A stretch of DNA of 64,000 bases from Paracoccaceae bacterium (GTDB lineage Bacteria > Pseudomonadota > Alphaproteobacteria > Rhodobacterales > Rhodobacteraceae): contig PAPN01000001.1 of assembly GCA_002708925.1 (NCBI GenBank), positions 62,001 to 126,000 on the forward strand, in the 5' to 3' direction. A model generated the notes under the pieces. The model worked only from the letters and a program-made list of their open reading frames with translations, searched no databases and was not told the origin of the DNA. This document shows, one piece after another, positions 27,164 to 36,753 of this stretch; positions within the stretch are counted from its first letter, which is position 1; every line of letters starts with the position of its first letter. Position numbers and translations under genes: made by a program.

Positions 27164-28701
27164 TATGGCTCTCCGAATGGTAGGCTGAGTTGCCGTGTGT
27201 TGGCTACTTTCGCGGTTTTTTTGCGGGCGCGTTGCGTGGATTTTCGGCTGGCATGTTTGGCCACAATGGCTTGGGCTTGCTCCCGAAACTGCCGGCCTTT
27301 CCGAATGCTCCATACCTTTTCGCGCGCGGCTTTGGCCGCCAGCATATGGTCAAACACGCGCGCGGGATACGTGGCGTCGATCACGCTGGCCGCGTTATCG
27401 GCCTTCCATGGTTCATGGATATAAGAGTCGGGGATCGCGGCCAGTTCAGGCAGCCATTTGCGAATAAAAACGCCTTTCGGATCCTGATCGTACCCTTGTT
27501 TAACCGGATTATAGATGCGCACCGCATTGATACCTGTGGTGCCAGACTGCATTTGCACCTGGCTCCAATGAATGCCTGGCTCATAATCGGTGAACATGCG
27601 CGCCAAATGCAGCCCCGGCGCCCGCCAATCGAGCCACAGATGATAAGACGCCGTCGCCATTACCATCGCTCGCATCCGAAAATTCAGCCAGCCGCTCATG
27701 CGCAAGGACCGCATACAGGCATCCAAAAACGGATACCCGGTTTCCCCCCGCGTCCACGCAGCCAACAATGTTGCATCGGGCGTTCGAGGGCGTAGACCAT
27801 CATAGAGGCGATGAAGGTTCTCAACCTCGATTCTTGGCTCATCTTCGAGCTTTTGAATGAAGTGGCAATGCCAGTGCAGGCGCCCAGAAAACGACCGCAG
27901 AGATTTGCGCCATGCCTTGGCTTCTGGCGGCAAGGCATGCCGTCTTGCCTCTGTGGCCTGCGCTACCTCGCGCATTGATAGCGCACCCCACGCCAAATAG
28001 GGCGATAGGCGCGAACAGGCCGTCGCGCCCTGAACCGGGCTGGACATGGCGCTTTGATAATATTCGCCGCGCGTGTTCAAAAAACTGTTCAGGCGCTCAA
28101 TCCCGGCGCGGCGGCCCCCTGCCTGCCGATCACGGCACGTATCATAAGCCAGACCAAGATCACCAGCGCAAGGAATGCCCCCAACGTCCAGGCCGAGCGG
28201 CGCCAGCCGGGGCGCGCTTGATACAGGTTGTTTCATGAGCGCGTCCCAGTGACCAGACCAGCCGTTTCGCGATTTTAGCCTGCGCCACACCCCATGGTTT
28301 TGCACCTCGTGCCACGGCACCCCCTGGCCCCTGCACCATGCGGCAACCTCAAGATCGCGCTGATATGTCCAGCCGTTTCCTGTTTCTTCATGTGACCAGA
28401 GCGCCGTGATACCAAACCGCTTCTTCAGGTCCGCAAGCACATCAATCACCGTGCCACTGCGCACCAATAGAGGCTGCCCTAGGCGGGCCAGATCTTCTCG
28501 AAGCTCGGACAGGGTTTCGGCGATAAATGCCCATTGGCGATAGGACGCATCTGGCTGACGCCAAAGCTCAGGCTCAACGATATAGAGCGGCAAAACGGGC
28601 CCCAGCTCGGCCGCCATTGCCAGAGCCTTGTGATCTTTCACCCGTAGGTCTCTTTTGAACCAAACGATCTGCACGCTCAACGAACCTTCTGGCATGAACA
28701 A
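27163..28701 (-). CDS. Deoxyribodipyrimidine photolyase / cryptochrome
   Basis: 512 residues. N-terminal antenna domain begins [18 protein letters not shown]; the FAD domain has [66 protein letters not shown] and [19 protein letters not shown], the flavin-binding and Trp/Asp motifs of the photolyase/cryptochrome superfamily. It probably repairs cyclobutane dimers with light or acts as a cryptochrome. The basic C-terminal extension ([12 protein letters not shown]) is lineage-specific. A start two codons later (MPEGSLSVQ) is equally possible. It is coupled to the DUF2256 gene. Confidence 0.92.
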   Translation of the reverse strand: MFMPEGSLSVQIVWFKRDLRVKDHKALAMAAELGPVLPLYIVEPELWRQPDASYRQWAFIAETLSELREDLARLGQPLLVRSGTVIDVLADLKKRFGITALWSHEETGNGWTYQRDLEVAAWCRGQGVPWHEVQNHGVWRRLKSRNGWSGHWDALMKQPVSSAPRLAPLGLDVGGIPCAGDLGLAYDTCRDRQAGGRRAGIERLNSFLNTRGEYYQSAMSSPVQGATACSRLSPYLAWGALSMREVAQATEARRHALPPEAKAWRKSLRSFSGRLHWHCHFIQKLEDEPRIEVENLHRLYDGLRPRTPDATLLAAWTRGETGYPFLDACMRSLRMSGWLNFRMRAMVMATASYHLWLDWRAPGLHLARMFTDYEPGIHWSQVQMQSGTTGINAVRIYNPVKQGYDQDPKGVFIRKWLPELAAIPDSYIHEPWKADNAASVIDATYPARVFDHMLAAKAAREKVWSIRKGRQFREQAQAIVAKHASRKSTQRARKKTAKVANTRQLSLPFGEP

Positions 28702-28881
28702 TACATTAACCAGTACGTTAGAAACCCACGATTGGATTTCTCTTTACGGCCATCTTTTCGAGAATGTTCAGCCCGCCTTGCCGGCACCAAAGACGCGCGT
28801 GATTAACTAAGCAGACGCGCAGGTTTCCGCAGCAAGTGTTAGCTGTCGCGCGCTATCAAAACTCCGCACCGAACCGAAGCA

Positions 28882-29289
28882 TCATTCATCTTCCTGGGGC
28901 TTGAGACCCCCCATCAGGATCTTTTGAAATCTGGGGCATTCAAGGTGGGATGGCGCAGTGCACGCTGCGATATGATCCAGTAAATCCGCTGTTAGGTGCA
29001 GTTCTTTCGCTTGGTTTCGCAAAGTATCTGCTTGGTTGCGTAACTCGCCGCGACTGATTTCCAGCTTGCCGCCCTGTGGGCGAAACAGATTTCCAATCTC
29101 ATCAAGCGAATAACCAGCTCTACGGCCAAGTGCGATCAACGCAAGACGTGTGAGCACTCCGTCATCGTATTCACGGCGCAGCCCTCGCCGACCATCTGAC
29201 GCGATCAAGCCCCGCTTTTCGTAGTAACGCAAAGTCGAGGGGGGCAAACCGCTACGTTGAGCGACTTCCGCGATATCCAGCCGATACAT
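28882..29289 (-). CDS. MerR-family transcriptional regulator
   Basis: 135 residues: winged helix with EVAQRSGLPPSTLRYYEKRG at the N-terminus, LIALGRRAGYSLDEIGNLF, then a coiled coil and a C-terminal segment with two cysteines (ACTAPSHLECPRF). It is divergent from a DUF2938 membrane-protein gene, with only 64 bases between starts, and probably controls it together with itself. The inducer is unknown; the two cysteines could bind metal or sense redox state. Confidence 0.9.
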   Translation of the reverse strand: MYRLDIAEVAQRSGLPPSTLRYYEKRGLIASDGRRGLRREYDDGVLTRLALIALGRRAGYSLDEIGNLFRPQGGKLEISRGELRNQADTLRNQAKELHLTADLLDHIAACTAPSHLECPRFQKILMGGLKPQEDE

Positions 29290-29290
29290 A

Positions 29291-29325
29291 TTGACTTAAA
29301 CCTTGCTTCAAGTTGCAGAAAAGAT
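29291..29325. promoter_or_regulatory. Probable MerR operator/promoter between the divergent pair
   Basis: A TTGACT -35 candidate at 29291 is followed by the dyad AACCTTG-CTT-CAAGTT (roughly 29299-29314). A dyad lying in the spacer just downstream of the -35 element is typical of MerR-family targets. The -10 element is not clear. Confidence 0.45.
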
Positions 29326-29353
29326 GCGGGATTCGTTGAAGAAAGGAAAGCAC

Positions 29354-29845
29354 ATGAATGTCGCGGAGTTACTGTTTCTTGGAGCCGCAGCCGGGCTGGG
29401 CGCAACCGTTATTGCTGATCTTGTTGCAGTATTACGCCAAGGCTGGGCCATGACCCACGGGTTTTACTGTTTAGTCGGCCGTTGGGTTGGGTCACTCGCG
29501 TACAAGGGCTTTGTCCATGACGACATTCGAACGTCTGCGCCAGTTGGCCATGAAGCAGTGCTCGGATGGGGTGCCCATATCGCCCTCGGTGTGGTCTATG
29601 GGATCAGCTTCGCCGTCTTGGTTGGTCCAGCGTTCTTCGACATGCCTCAACTCTGGCAGGGTCTACTCTTTGGGCTTGCCACTGTTCTTGTGCCTTGGTT
29701 CATTTTTCAACCGTTGTTCGGATGGGGAGTTGCCATGTCAAAAGCGCCAGAGCCGTGGAAAATGCGTTTGAAAAGCGTGATCAATCATTCCGTTTTCGGG
29801 TTGGGAATGTGGCTAAGCGCGATGCTCTTAAATCCCATTCTCTGA
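29354..29845 (+). CDS. DUF2938 membrane protein
   Basis: 163 residues from the ATG behind a GAAAGGAAAG ribosome site; a longer frame starting 51 bases earlier would run into the operator. Four or so hydrophobic segments (LLFLGAAAGLGATVIADLVA, WGAHIALGVVYGISFAVLV, LLFGLATVLVPWFIFQPLFG, HSVFGLGMWLSAMLL) and the GHEAVLGWGAHI motif match DUF2938, an integral membrane family of unknown function. Divergent pairing with a MerR gene suggests a stress- or metal-linked role. Confidence 0.82.
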   Translation: MNVAELLFLGAAAGLGATVIADLVAVLRQGWAMTHGFYCLVGRWVGSLAYKGFVHDDIRTSAPVGHEAVLGWGAHIALGVVYGISFAVLVGPAFFDMPQLWQGLLFGLATVLVPWFIFQPLFGWGVAMSKAPEPWKMRLKSVINHSVFGLGMWLSAMLLNPIL

Positions 29846-30042
29846 CTTGCGCATGGTTCCGGAAAAGCCGCGGCCGCGCACCCAATTGGCAGGAGCAGAG
29901 AGTAGCCTAAATCCTGCCCAAAGGGGAATGGCTCGACGATCATTTGAGGCAGAGCCCCGCTCTTGATCATGGGAGTCGAGAAACTCCGGCGCGGACCCTG
30001 CCCAATTGCATCTAGTTTGCCCATCTGACCCGATGTAGCCGG

Positions 30043-30339
30043 TTATGATGCCGCCTTGGACAAAAAGGACAGCCGAGGATCGGTGCGGGCGGGCGCAACC
30101 TCTTGGATGTGGGGTGTGGCAATGCCTTCGGCCACAAACGGGTCTTCAGAAACGCGCTCTTCAATCGAAGTAATATCAGAACCACTTGCTAAAATGACCC
30201 CGCCTCCCTGAGGCTTGAGACCGCCAACCAGCAGAAATACCCCGTCCTCGAAACCTTGCGCAATCCATGCGTTATGCGCGGCCATATAGTCCGGCGCTTT
30301 CGATTTCAGTTCTGTGAGTGTCAACGTGATGATATACAT
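30043..30339 (-). CDS. YciI-like (YCII domain) small protein
   Basis: 98 residues: MYIITLTL at the start, then YMAAHNAWIAQGFEDGVFLL and GGGVILASG, SEDPFVAEGIA, the dimeric ferredoxin-like fold of YciI-related proteins with the conserved His. Some relatives are dehydrochlorinases or other small-molecule enzymes, but most have no assigned reaction. It is 11 bases downstream of the TetR gene on the same strand, so the two form an operon. Confidence 0.8.
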   Translation of the reverse strand: MYIITLTLTELKSKAPDYMAAHNAWIAQGFEDGVFLLVGGLKPQGGGVILASGSDITSIEERVSEDPFVAEGIATPHIQEVAPARTDPRLSFLSKAAS

Positions 30340-30350
30340 GTTCAGCCCTT

Positions 30351-30935
30351 TCAGCCTTTTTGAGTTTTCTGTTCAGCCACCGCATCGAGCCAGGCCACCA
30401 TCTGATCGACCTCGCTTTCAAGGAACGGCTCGTCCGGGTAGGCATTGGCCAACATGGCCACCCCCTGGCTGCGCGCCAGAATATGCATCGCAAGTGCGTC
30501 GGCATCCTGCACCCGTCCCATGTCCTCAAAACGACGGCGCAGCCAGATACGAAACAGATCAAAGAGCTCTCGTGCGCCGGATTCGCCTGGGTGATTCAAT
30601 TTTGCCAGTTCCGAAAACAATGTCCCGATAGGACACCCGAACGACCGTATTTTTTTATTGTTCATCAACAAGATACCAATGAAGCGCGCAACGCATTGCT
30701 TCGGTGTCTGGTCGGCCTCGACCCAACTACCTAGCATTTCGTGCCTTTCTTTAATGCGACGCTCGATAACCGCATCAAGGATCTGGTCCTTCGTCTTGAA
30801 ATGGTAATAGAAGTTGCCCCGCGATATTCCGACCGCTTCGGCGACATCCGCAAACGAAGTGGCTTCGAAACCGCGTTCATAGAACAACCTATCGGCTGAA
30901 ATGACGATCTTCTCTCGTGTTGCGGATGCTGCCAT
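30351..30935 (-). CDS. TetR-family transcriptional regulator
   Basis: 194 residues from the internal ATG (MAASATREKIVISADRLFYE); a start five codons earlier is possible. The N-terminal helix-turn-helix is standard (GFEATSFADVAEAVGISRGN, FYYHFKTKDQIL). The ligand domain contains SFGCPIGTLFSELAKL, similar to AcuR/YxaF-type TetR proteins that control small detoxification genes. It probably regulates itself and the YciI-like gene that follows it. Confidence 0.9.
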   Translation of the reverse strand: MAASATREKIVISADRLFYERGFEATSFADVAEAVGISRGNFYYHFKTKDQILDAVIERRIKERHEMLGSWVEADQTPKQCVARFIGILLMNNKKIRSFGCPIGTLFSELAKLNHPGESGARELFDLFRIWLRRRFEDMGRVQDADALAMHILARSQGVAMLANAYPDEPFLESEVDQMVAWLDAVAEQKTQKG

Positions 30936-31177
30936 TTTCAAACCTTTCAATATGGACGTTCAAACCTCGTCAACCAGGCGGACGAGAAGAGGCCGTGCCT
31001 CACTTTGATCTCCCAGATTCGATCATAGGTCGTTTGTCCTAATGTTGACTTCTGGGACACTTGTCCTAATTTGTCAACAAGGTTCTTCACAGCACGCGAG
31101 GTGTAGATCGGTGCGCAGATTCAGAATCTGGGTCAGGTTGAAAAACGCCAGGCCAAAGCGCCGTTTGATTACGGGCT

Positions 31178-31813
31178 CTAGGACGCAGCTTTGGCCTTTC
31201 GGTGCGCAGCAGCTTTCGCGCGGTTTCCACAGACCTTCATGCTGCACCAGCGCCGCTTGTGGTTCTTGCTGATATCCAGAAAATACAAGGTACAGGTCGG
31301 ACCCTCGCAATTTCTGACATAGGTGAAGTCAGCTTCGCAGATCAGCTTGGCACTGGCTTCGGCGATACGGGTCAGCAGGTCCCGCGGGCTGCCAAGCTCG
31401 AACTTTTTTCTCAGAACAAGCGCCGTTGTCTGACCATCCTCTGCCTGCGAGGTCTCGATCTGCGCGGTCATGTGCCCGCCGCGCAAAATCTCGTTGATTC
31501 TGGCAATCACCGGATGGGTGAGCGGCAATTCTTCCTGCCCAGCGGCAATCTGGATGAAGTCGCGCAAGGCGTCGCGGAAGTCATGTATTTCTTTCAGGGC
31601 CACTGCAAGTTCGCCAGCCCGAGCCCCCTTTTGAATGGTAACAAGTTCATCCGCTTCGCAAAGTCCAGAGCGTTCAAGCCATTCCAAGAGATCCGCTTCG
31701 GTCTGCAGCCAGTCAATAAGCGTCCCCTTTGGCGCGGCAACCGAGTTCAGGAAATCGAGAGCCAGGTGTTCACCAACGAACATCGCGCCCATTCGGTCAT
31801 TCGCAGTGGTCAT
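31178..31813 (-). CDS. CGNR zinc-finger (ABATE domain) regulator
   Basis: 211 residues. The N-terminal stress-induced ABATE domain is seen (GEHLALDFLNSVAAPKG, then DLLEWLERSGL) and the C-terminal CGNR finger (CEGPTCTLYFLDISKNHKRR, WCSMKVCGNRAKAAAHR). The four cysteines should bind zinc and the domain bind DNA. It is divergent from the dehalogenase-like hydrolase gene across a 191-base gap that contains repeated GTAAC boxes, and is a candidate regulator of that gene. Confidence 0.9.
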   Translation of the reverse strand: MTTANDRMGAMFVGEHLALDFLNSVAAPKGTLIDWLQTEADLLEWLERSGLCEADELVTIQKGARAGELAVALKEIHDFRDALRDFIQIAAGQEELPLTHPVIARINEILRGGHMTAQIETSQAEDGQTTALVLRKKFELGSPRDLLTRIAEASAKLICEADFTYVRNCEGPTCTLYFLDISKNHKRRWCSMKVCGNRAKAAAHRKAKAAS

Positions 31814-31918
31814 ATCGGCCTCATTGGCAAGGGATCAGTCGGACAGCCTCTCAATATAACCGGACACACCCCATTTAGAAAGTTATTTCCAGCCAACGCG
31901 ATCTCACTCCCAATCACG

Positions 31919-31991
31919 TAAAAGTAACTTTTAAATTTGCCTTTGTACAGCTACCCAAAAGTAACCGTCTATTTTATTTTCATAGGTTACC
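31919..31991. promoter_or_regulatory. Repeated GTAAC operator boxes upstream of the dehalogenase-like gene
   Basis: A perfect 15-bp palindrome TAAAAGT-A-ACTTTTA occupies 31919-31933. The half-site AAAAGTAAC recurs at 31957-31965, and a GGTTACC palindrome lies at 31985-31991, 14 bases before the ATG at 32005. The AT-rich stretch between them may hold the promoter. The pattern suggests cooperative binding of a dimeric regulator such as an HxlR or CGNR protein; the binder is inferred only. Confidence 0.5.
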
Positions 31992-32004
31992 AAAGGAACT
32001 GCAC

Positions 32005-32940
32005 ATGACACGCCCCTTAAAAACTGCAATCCCCCTCGCCGCATTCCTGCTCGGCTCAGGCACATGGGCAGAGGCAATGAATTCGGACAGACCCAGCTAC
32101 AACCGCGCCGAGATTGGCGAAGTGTCGATTTTCTATCGCGAAGCGGGCCCAAAGAACGCACCAACGATCCTGCTGCTCCACGGATTTCCATCTTCGTCAC
32201 ACATGTTTCGGGATCTGATCCCAAAGCTTGCCCAAGAATACCATGTCGTCGCACCGGACTATCCCGGCTTTGGGCAATCCTCTGCGCCAGATGCCGAAGG
32301 CTATGACTACGACTTCGCGACACTTGCGGAAACGATCGACGCGTTTACCCAAGGCCTCGGGATTGAAAGCTACACCCTGTATATGCAGGATTTTGGCGGC
32401 CCTGTCGGCCTGCGCCTGGCACAAAAACACCCTGAACGCGTCGAGGGGCTCATCATCCAGAACGCCACCTTCCATGCCGAGGGGTGGAACCCGGACATCG
32501 TCGCACAGTTTGCGCCCTTCTGGGCGGAGCGCACAGCCGAGACCGAGCAACCATTGCGTGCGTTCTTCAAACCCGAGACCACCCAATGGCAATACACCCA
32601 TGGCTCCGGCCGAAGCGATCAGGTCAGCCCCGACGCCTGGGTCAGTGATCAGGCTGGGCTGAATCGGCCCGGCAATTCCGAGATCCAGCTGGAGTATCTA
32701 TGGAACTATCAAGACAACATCGCACGCTATCCGTCATGGCATGAGTATCTGAAGCAGGCGCAGCCTGACACTCTGGTTGTCTGGGGTCGCAATGACCCGT
32801 TTTTCACCCAAGCCGGGGTCACAGCACTTCAGGGCATCTTACCAGAGGCTCAGGTGAACCTCTACGACGCCGGCCATTTCGCCCTGGAAACTCATGTATC
32901 TGAAATCTCCGATGAAATTCTTCGGTTTATGGCGCGCTAA
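32005..32940 (+). CDS. Exported alpha/beta hydrolase, haloalkane dehalogenase/epoxide hydrolase-like
   Basis: 311 residues with a signal peptide (LKTAIPLAAFLLGSGTWAEA). The fold motifs are LLLHGFPSSSHMFRDL, the nucleophile elbow MQDFGGPVGLR with Asp instead of Ser, VVWGRNDPFF for the acid, and DAGHFALETH for the base His. An Asp nucleophile indicates dehalogenase or epoxide-hydrolase chemistry rather than esterase. It is followed 46 bases later by an azoreductase gene, suggesting a xenobiotic or quinone stress operon controlled by the GTAAC boxes. Confidence 0.88.
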   Translation: MTRPLKTAIPLAAFLLGSGTWAEAMNSDRPSYNRAEIGEVSIFYREAGPKNAPTILLLHGFPSSSHMFRDLIPKLAQEYHVVAPDYPGFGQSSAPDAEGYDYDFATLAETIDAFTQGLGIESYTLYMQDFGGPVGLRLAQKHPERVEGLIIQNATFHAEGWNPDIVAQFAPFWAERTAETEQPLRAFFKPETTQWQYTHGSGRSDQVSPDAWVSDQAGLNRPGNSEIQLEYLWNYQDNIARYPSWHEYLKQAQPDTLVVWGRNDPFFTQAGVTALQGILPEAQVNLYDAGHFALETHVSEISDEILRFMAR

Positions 32941-32986
32941 GCCCGCCGACCGTCATCAAACCAAACCCAGCAAAGGAAAGAAAACC

Positions 32987-33607
32987 ATGACCAAGATTCT
33001 GCATATCATGGCCTCGCCGCGCGGCGACGCCTCGCAATCCACCAAACTTGCTAATGCCTATCTTGCAGCCCAAAAAGCGCGGCACCCTGACGTCGAAATT
33101 GACCTTCTGGACTTGTGGCAAGCGGATCTGCCAGAGTTTGACGGCGACAAGGCCGCGGCCAAAATGACATTCTTCGGCGTGGGCGAGATGGACAGCTCCA
33201 GCCAGACGGCCTGGGACCAGATCGTCGCCATCACCGAGCGCTTTACCTCTGCCGACGAGTATGTCCTTTCGGTGCCGATGTGGAATGGCGGCGTTCCCTA
33301 TAAGCTCAAGCAATATATCGACATCATCACCCAGCCGGGTCTGTTGTTCGGATTTGATCCGGAGGACGGGTATAGCGGTCTGTTGGAAAACAAAGTCGCG
33401 CGCGTATTTTACAGTGCGGGAGTTTACGCACCGGGCGCCCCGGCCAAATACGGGGCGGACTTCCACTCGACCTATCTGTCCTGGTGGCTCGACTTCGTTG
33501 GCATTACCCAGGTTAAGGACGTGCGCTTCCAACCCTCGCTTCTGACCGCGGATCCCGCGGGCAACCAGAAAGCCGCCGTACAGAAGTCTGCCGAGTTGGC
33601 GGACTGA
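32987..33607 (+). CDS. azoR: FMN-dependent NADH:quinone oxidoreductase / azoreductase
   Basis: 206 residues from the ATG following AAAGGAAAG. A flavodoxin-like fold is evident: ILHIMASPRGDASQSTKLAN binds FMN phosphate, VLSVPMWNGGVPYKLKQYID is the AzoR signature, and YSAGVYAPG follows. AzoR reduces quinones and azo compounds with NADH. It follows the dehalogenase-like gene by 46 bases and is probably co-transcribed with it. Confidence 0.9.
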   Translation: MTKILHIMASPRGDASQSTKLANAYLAAQKARHPDVEIDLLDLWQADLPEFDGDKAAAKMTFFGVGEMDSSSQTAWDQIVAITERFTSADEYVLSVPMWNGGVPYKLKQYIDIITQPGLLFGFDPEDGYSGLLENKVARVFYSAGVYAPGAPAKYGADFHSTYLSWWLDFVGITQVKDVRFQPSLLTADPAGNQKAAVQKSAELAD

Positions 33608-33708
33608 CCCCAATCGCGACCGCCACCGCACCCCCCTGCCCCTGCTCGTTGAAAACTACTGCCTCGCTATTGCAGCAGGTTTTGACGGGCAGGTTGGTTG
33701 GAAAAAGC

Positions 33709-34266
33709 TCACGCAATTTCAACATTCGGGAGCGCCCGCGCGGGAAAGCGGTCGTCATCAAGCCAGATCTCAAGGTGATCAGCCCCGGGTTTGAGGGCGT
33801 AAATTCGCGGCGCGAAGCTGTCAGTGGCCAGAATGGTGCCATCTGGCAATAACGCAATGTCGTTACAGAACGCTCCGCCTTCGGGCAGCGGATACCGGCC
33901 AGATGGCATAGCGGTCGCGACATCAAACGCCACCAGGGCCGGCGCCGAAGTGCCTGTCAGGGCACTGATCCCCGGATCGGATGAACAGACAAACAAGCGG
34001 TCCTTTTCTACATGCAGACCAACGACAGTGACCATGCCGTTCGCGCCCGCAACGGCAAAATCTGTGACCTCGTGGGTGTAGGCGGCAATCTCAATCAACC
34101 GGCCTTGTGTAAGGCTGCCAACATACAAGTTTCCATCTGCATCTCTGGAAATACCTTCCGGCGCGAATTTTACATCGGGCAAGATCACCGGCTCTGCACC
34201 GGCGAAAGCAGGTAAAGCAGCGGCGAATACTCCGGCAAGCCAGATGGTAGGGAGGGAGGGTTTCAT
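33709..34266 (-). pseudogene. Truncated SMP-30/gluconolactonase-like beta-propeller
   Basis: 185 residues with a signal peptide (PTIWLAGVFAAALPAFAGAE) and propeller motifs FAPEGISRDADGNLYVGSL, GGAFCNDIALLPDGTILATD. Family members usually run to 300 residues or more; this one stops after ALPNVEIA, at about three to four blades. I found no continuation of the propeller in other frames downstream; the DNA beyond leads straight into the azoreductase end. It is therefore probably a 3'-deleted gene, though a short functional form cannot be excluded. Confidence 0.6.
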
Positions 34267-34354
34267 GACATTCCTTTCTATGTTGATGAGAAAGAAATGC
34301 GATACGTCACAAGGTTTTACGCTCTGCACACGGCCAAGCCTGCGCCCTAAACGG

Positions 34355-35278
34355 TCAATGTTGCCAGCGGTGGTGATCGAGCGAGACGATCACGGCTTCC
34401 GGCCGATCTTGGGTCGCGCGGAGTTCCGTCGGACTCATGGAAAAGCGCAACCGAAACCGTTGCGCAAATCGCGATTGCGATTGGTATCCACATTCGAATG
34501 CAATCTGGCCGATAGGCATATCTGACGCGATAACCCACTCGACTCCCCGGTTCAGACGCGTGTCTTCCAAAAGTGCACGAAAGCCCGCATTTTCGGCCTG
34601 AAGCTTCCGGCGCAAGGTGCGCTCACTCATCGCGAGGGTTGCTGCCACGTCTTTGATCGCCCAATCTCGCGACAGATCGGTTGCAAATTGCTGCGTTACG
34701 CGATCTGTCACCGTGTCAGCCCGCGCGCGCAGCAGGTTACCCGCCATGCCCAGCTGGACCAGAATAAGCAGGATTTCGACCAACCGATGACGGACCTGAA
34801 GGGCGTTCGCGGGATAGTTCTGATCGTGGGCAACCCAGTCAGAAATCAGCGAATAGACCTCACTTGTACCCTTTGCTTTCCATTTAGACGTTTGCGACAA
34901 AGACGGAAGCTGATCCGCATAGACCTTGCGAAACAAATCTACCGTGCCTGCGTCAAAAATCAGCGAGGCGCCCAAGAACCGCTGCTGGTCAAACTCTGGC
35001 GTGTTTGTCACATCACAGCGTGCTCCTTTGGGAAGGATAAGCAGCTCTCCTGGTTCTGCGCTATAGGTCTGTTGCCCAGACGTGACGTGTTTCAACCCGA
35101 CGATCGGAAAGATCAGCACTGCGGATGGCATATCCATCCTCGTAAGGGTCTGGGCTTGGTGACAGCCATTGATCCACACACTACGAGAGGCCTGCCCAAA
35201 CTGAACTGCCCGGCTCAGGACCGTATCTAGCCGTGAAAGAATTGATGGATCAATCATCTCTGATCTCCGCTTCAGCAT
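34355..35278 (-). CDS. AraC-family transcriptional regulator
   Basis: 307 residues (a start at the internal MIDPSIL is also possible). The N-terminal half resembles the AraC_N ligand domain (AVLIFPIVGLKHVTSGQQTY, GELLILPKGARCDV). The C-terminal double helix-turn-helix is clear: VAATLAMSERTLRRKLQAEN and IGQIAFECGYQSQSRFAQRF. It lies 88 bases upstream of the truncated propeller gene on the same strand; its target is unclear. Confidence 0.9.
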   Translation of the reverse strand: MLKRRSEMIDPSILSRLDTVLSRAVQFGQASRSVWINGCHQAQTLTRMDMPSAVLIFPIVGLKHVTSGQQTYSAEPGELLILPKGARCDVTNTPEFDQQRFLGASLIFDAGTVDLFRKVYADQLPSLSQTSKWKAKGTSEVYSLISDWVAHDQNYPANALQVRHRLVEILLILVQLGMAGNLLRARADTVTDRVTQQFATDLSRDWAIKDVAATLAMSERTLRRKLQAENAGFRALLEDTRLNRGVEWVIASDMPIGQIAFECGYQSQSRFAQRFRLRFSMSPTELRATQDRPEAVIVSLDHHRWQH

Positions 35279-35569
35279 CGCACTTAGTATAGGGACGCAC
35301 CGCCCGTCAAAAGAGGGTCAGGCCTGATTTTGGCCGTTTGCGGCGCAAATCTGGCTGTTGCAGGCCGGTCCAGAAAAGCGATCGCTCAAACACAGAAATC
35401 ACATATCTGTGGTAAGCGGCGGAGGGAGCCACCGCTGACAATCGAATCCGCTGTAATTTGCGGCTATCGCAATTGGCCACGCGCGGCGCTTTCTCGGTCG
35501 CGCATCCCATGACAAACGATCTCGTCGCGCCCATGTTGCAATATGCTGCAGCGCAGCTAAGGTACCGAC

Positions 35570-36052
35570 ATGATTGTCCTACCCAAAACGAATATCCGTG
35601 TATTGCAGCCCCAGGCCGAGCTTTATTACTTTGATCGGCAAGACACTCGTTTGCCATCGAAAATAACGCCTCTGGCTGCATGGAATAAGATCATGAGCGA
35701 CCCTCAGCCGCTTCTCAAAATTGCATTTCGGATACGTGATGCGGTCTCATCCGTTTTTGGTGTGAAACGAATTGGTGGCTTCACGGGTGAACGGGTGGAA
35801 ACTGTGTGCGTCGGCGACAAACTGGACTTTTTTCTGGTCGAGTATGTTGATGACGGGTGTTTGGTGCTCACGGAACGGGACAAGCATCTCGACGTTATGA
35901 CCTGCATATCCACCCAAGGTGACACCCTTTCAGTCACATCATCCGTCTGCGTACATAATTTATTTGGCCGCGCCTATATGGTCCCCGTTGGCTTTGCTCA
36001 CCGGTGGATCGTACGCAGCATGTTTGGGCGTTTGCAGCGACAGATGGTGTAA
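35570..36052 (+). CDS. DUF2867 family protein
   Basis: 160 residues with the DUF2867 pattern: ITPLAAWNKIMSDPQPLLKI, VFGVKRIGGF, VGDKLDFFLVEYVDDGCLVL and FGRAYMVPVGFAHRWIVR. The family adopts a steroid-binding-like (START-type) fold in related proteins and has no assigned reaction. It is monocistronic, 68 bases before a GNAT gene on the same strand. Confidence 0.8.
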   Translation: MIVLPKTNIRVLQPQAELYYFDRQDTRLPSKITPLAAWNKIMSDPQPLLKIAFRIRDAVSSVFGVKRIGGFTGERVETVCVGDKLDFFLVEYVDDGCLVLTERDKHLDVMTCISTQGDTLSVTSSVCVHNLFGRAYMVPVGFAHRWIVRSMFGRLQRQMV

Positions 36053-36120
36053 AGCTACATCCGCCTATGACTTTCACCTAGGCGCTGAACCCAAAATTTC
36101 CTGACCAAAAGCGGCACAAA

Positions 36121-36675
36121 ATGAAACTCGTTAAACCAAGCATTGAACATCTGCCCGCATACGAGGTGGCCTTGAAACGAGGCTGGTCACCCGACAACCT
36201 GCGGCCTGAATTCGCGCAGGAACAGATCGAAGAAATTTCGAAAGACGCTGTGTCGTTCGTGTCCAAGCTCGATGATCCTGGCGGGGAAGCGGGCCCGTTG
36301 ACGTTGCCTGACGGCTCGAAGGTCAAGCGTTTGCCAAGCATCAAAAGGTGGATCTTTGACGATGGGTTTTGCGGTCACATTGGTTTGCGCTGGCAACCCG
36401 GGACCGAGGAGCTGCCGGTGTTTTGCTCGGGTCATATCGGCTATGGTATCGTCGCTTGGCGCCGGGGCGAAGGGTTGGCCACGTCTGCGCTCAAAGCTTT
36501 TCTGCCTGAGGCTAAAGCGCTGGGGTTGAGATTTGTGGAAATTACAACGAGACCGGACAATCCCGCATCGGTGCGCGTCATCGAGAAGGCTGGCGGACAA
36601 CTTATAGAAAGTTCCGCCGCACATACTGCGATTGGCGGGCATGATATCCTAAAATTCAATGTCCCGTTGGGCTAG
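36121..36675 (+). CDS. GNAT-family N-acetyltransferase
   Basis: 184 residues. The acetyl-CoA-binding region is GHIGYGIVAWRRGEGLATSA followed by TRPDNPASVRVIEKAGGQLI, as in RimJ/RimL-type GNAT enzymes. The ATG starts right after a AAAGCGGCACAAA stretch. The substrate is not predictable. Confidence 0.88.
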   Translation: MKLVKPSIEHLPAYEVALKRGWSPDNLRPEFAQEQIEEISKDAVSFVSKLDDPGGEAGPLTLPDGSKVKRLPSIKRWIFDDGFCGHIGLRWQPGTEELPVFCSGHIGYGIVAWRRGEGLATSALKAFLPEAKALGLRFVEITTRPDNPASVRVIEKAGGQLIESSAAHTAIGGHDILKFNVPLG

Positions 36676-36753
36676 CTGCGGTTTGCAAACAGCATCCCGG
36701 CACACAAAAGCCAAGCGGCTCTGCCAGAAAGCCGCCTTTGCACGTCCTGAAGC

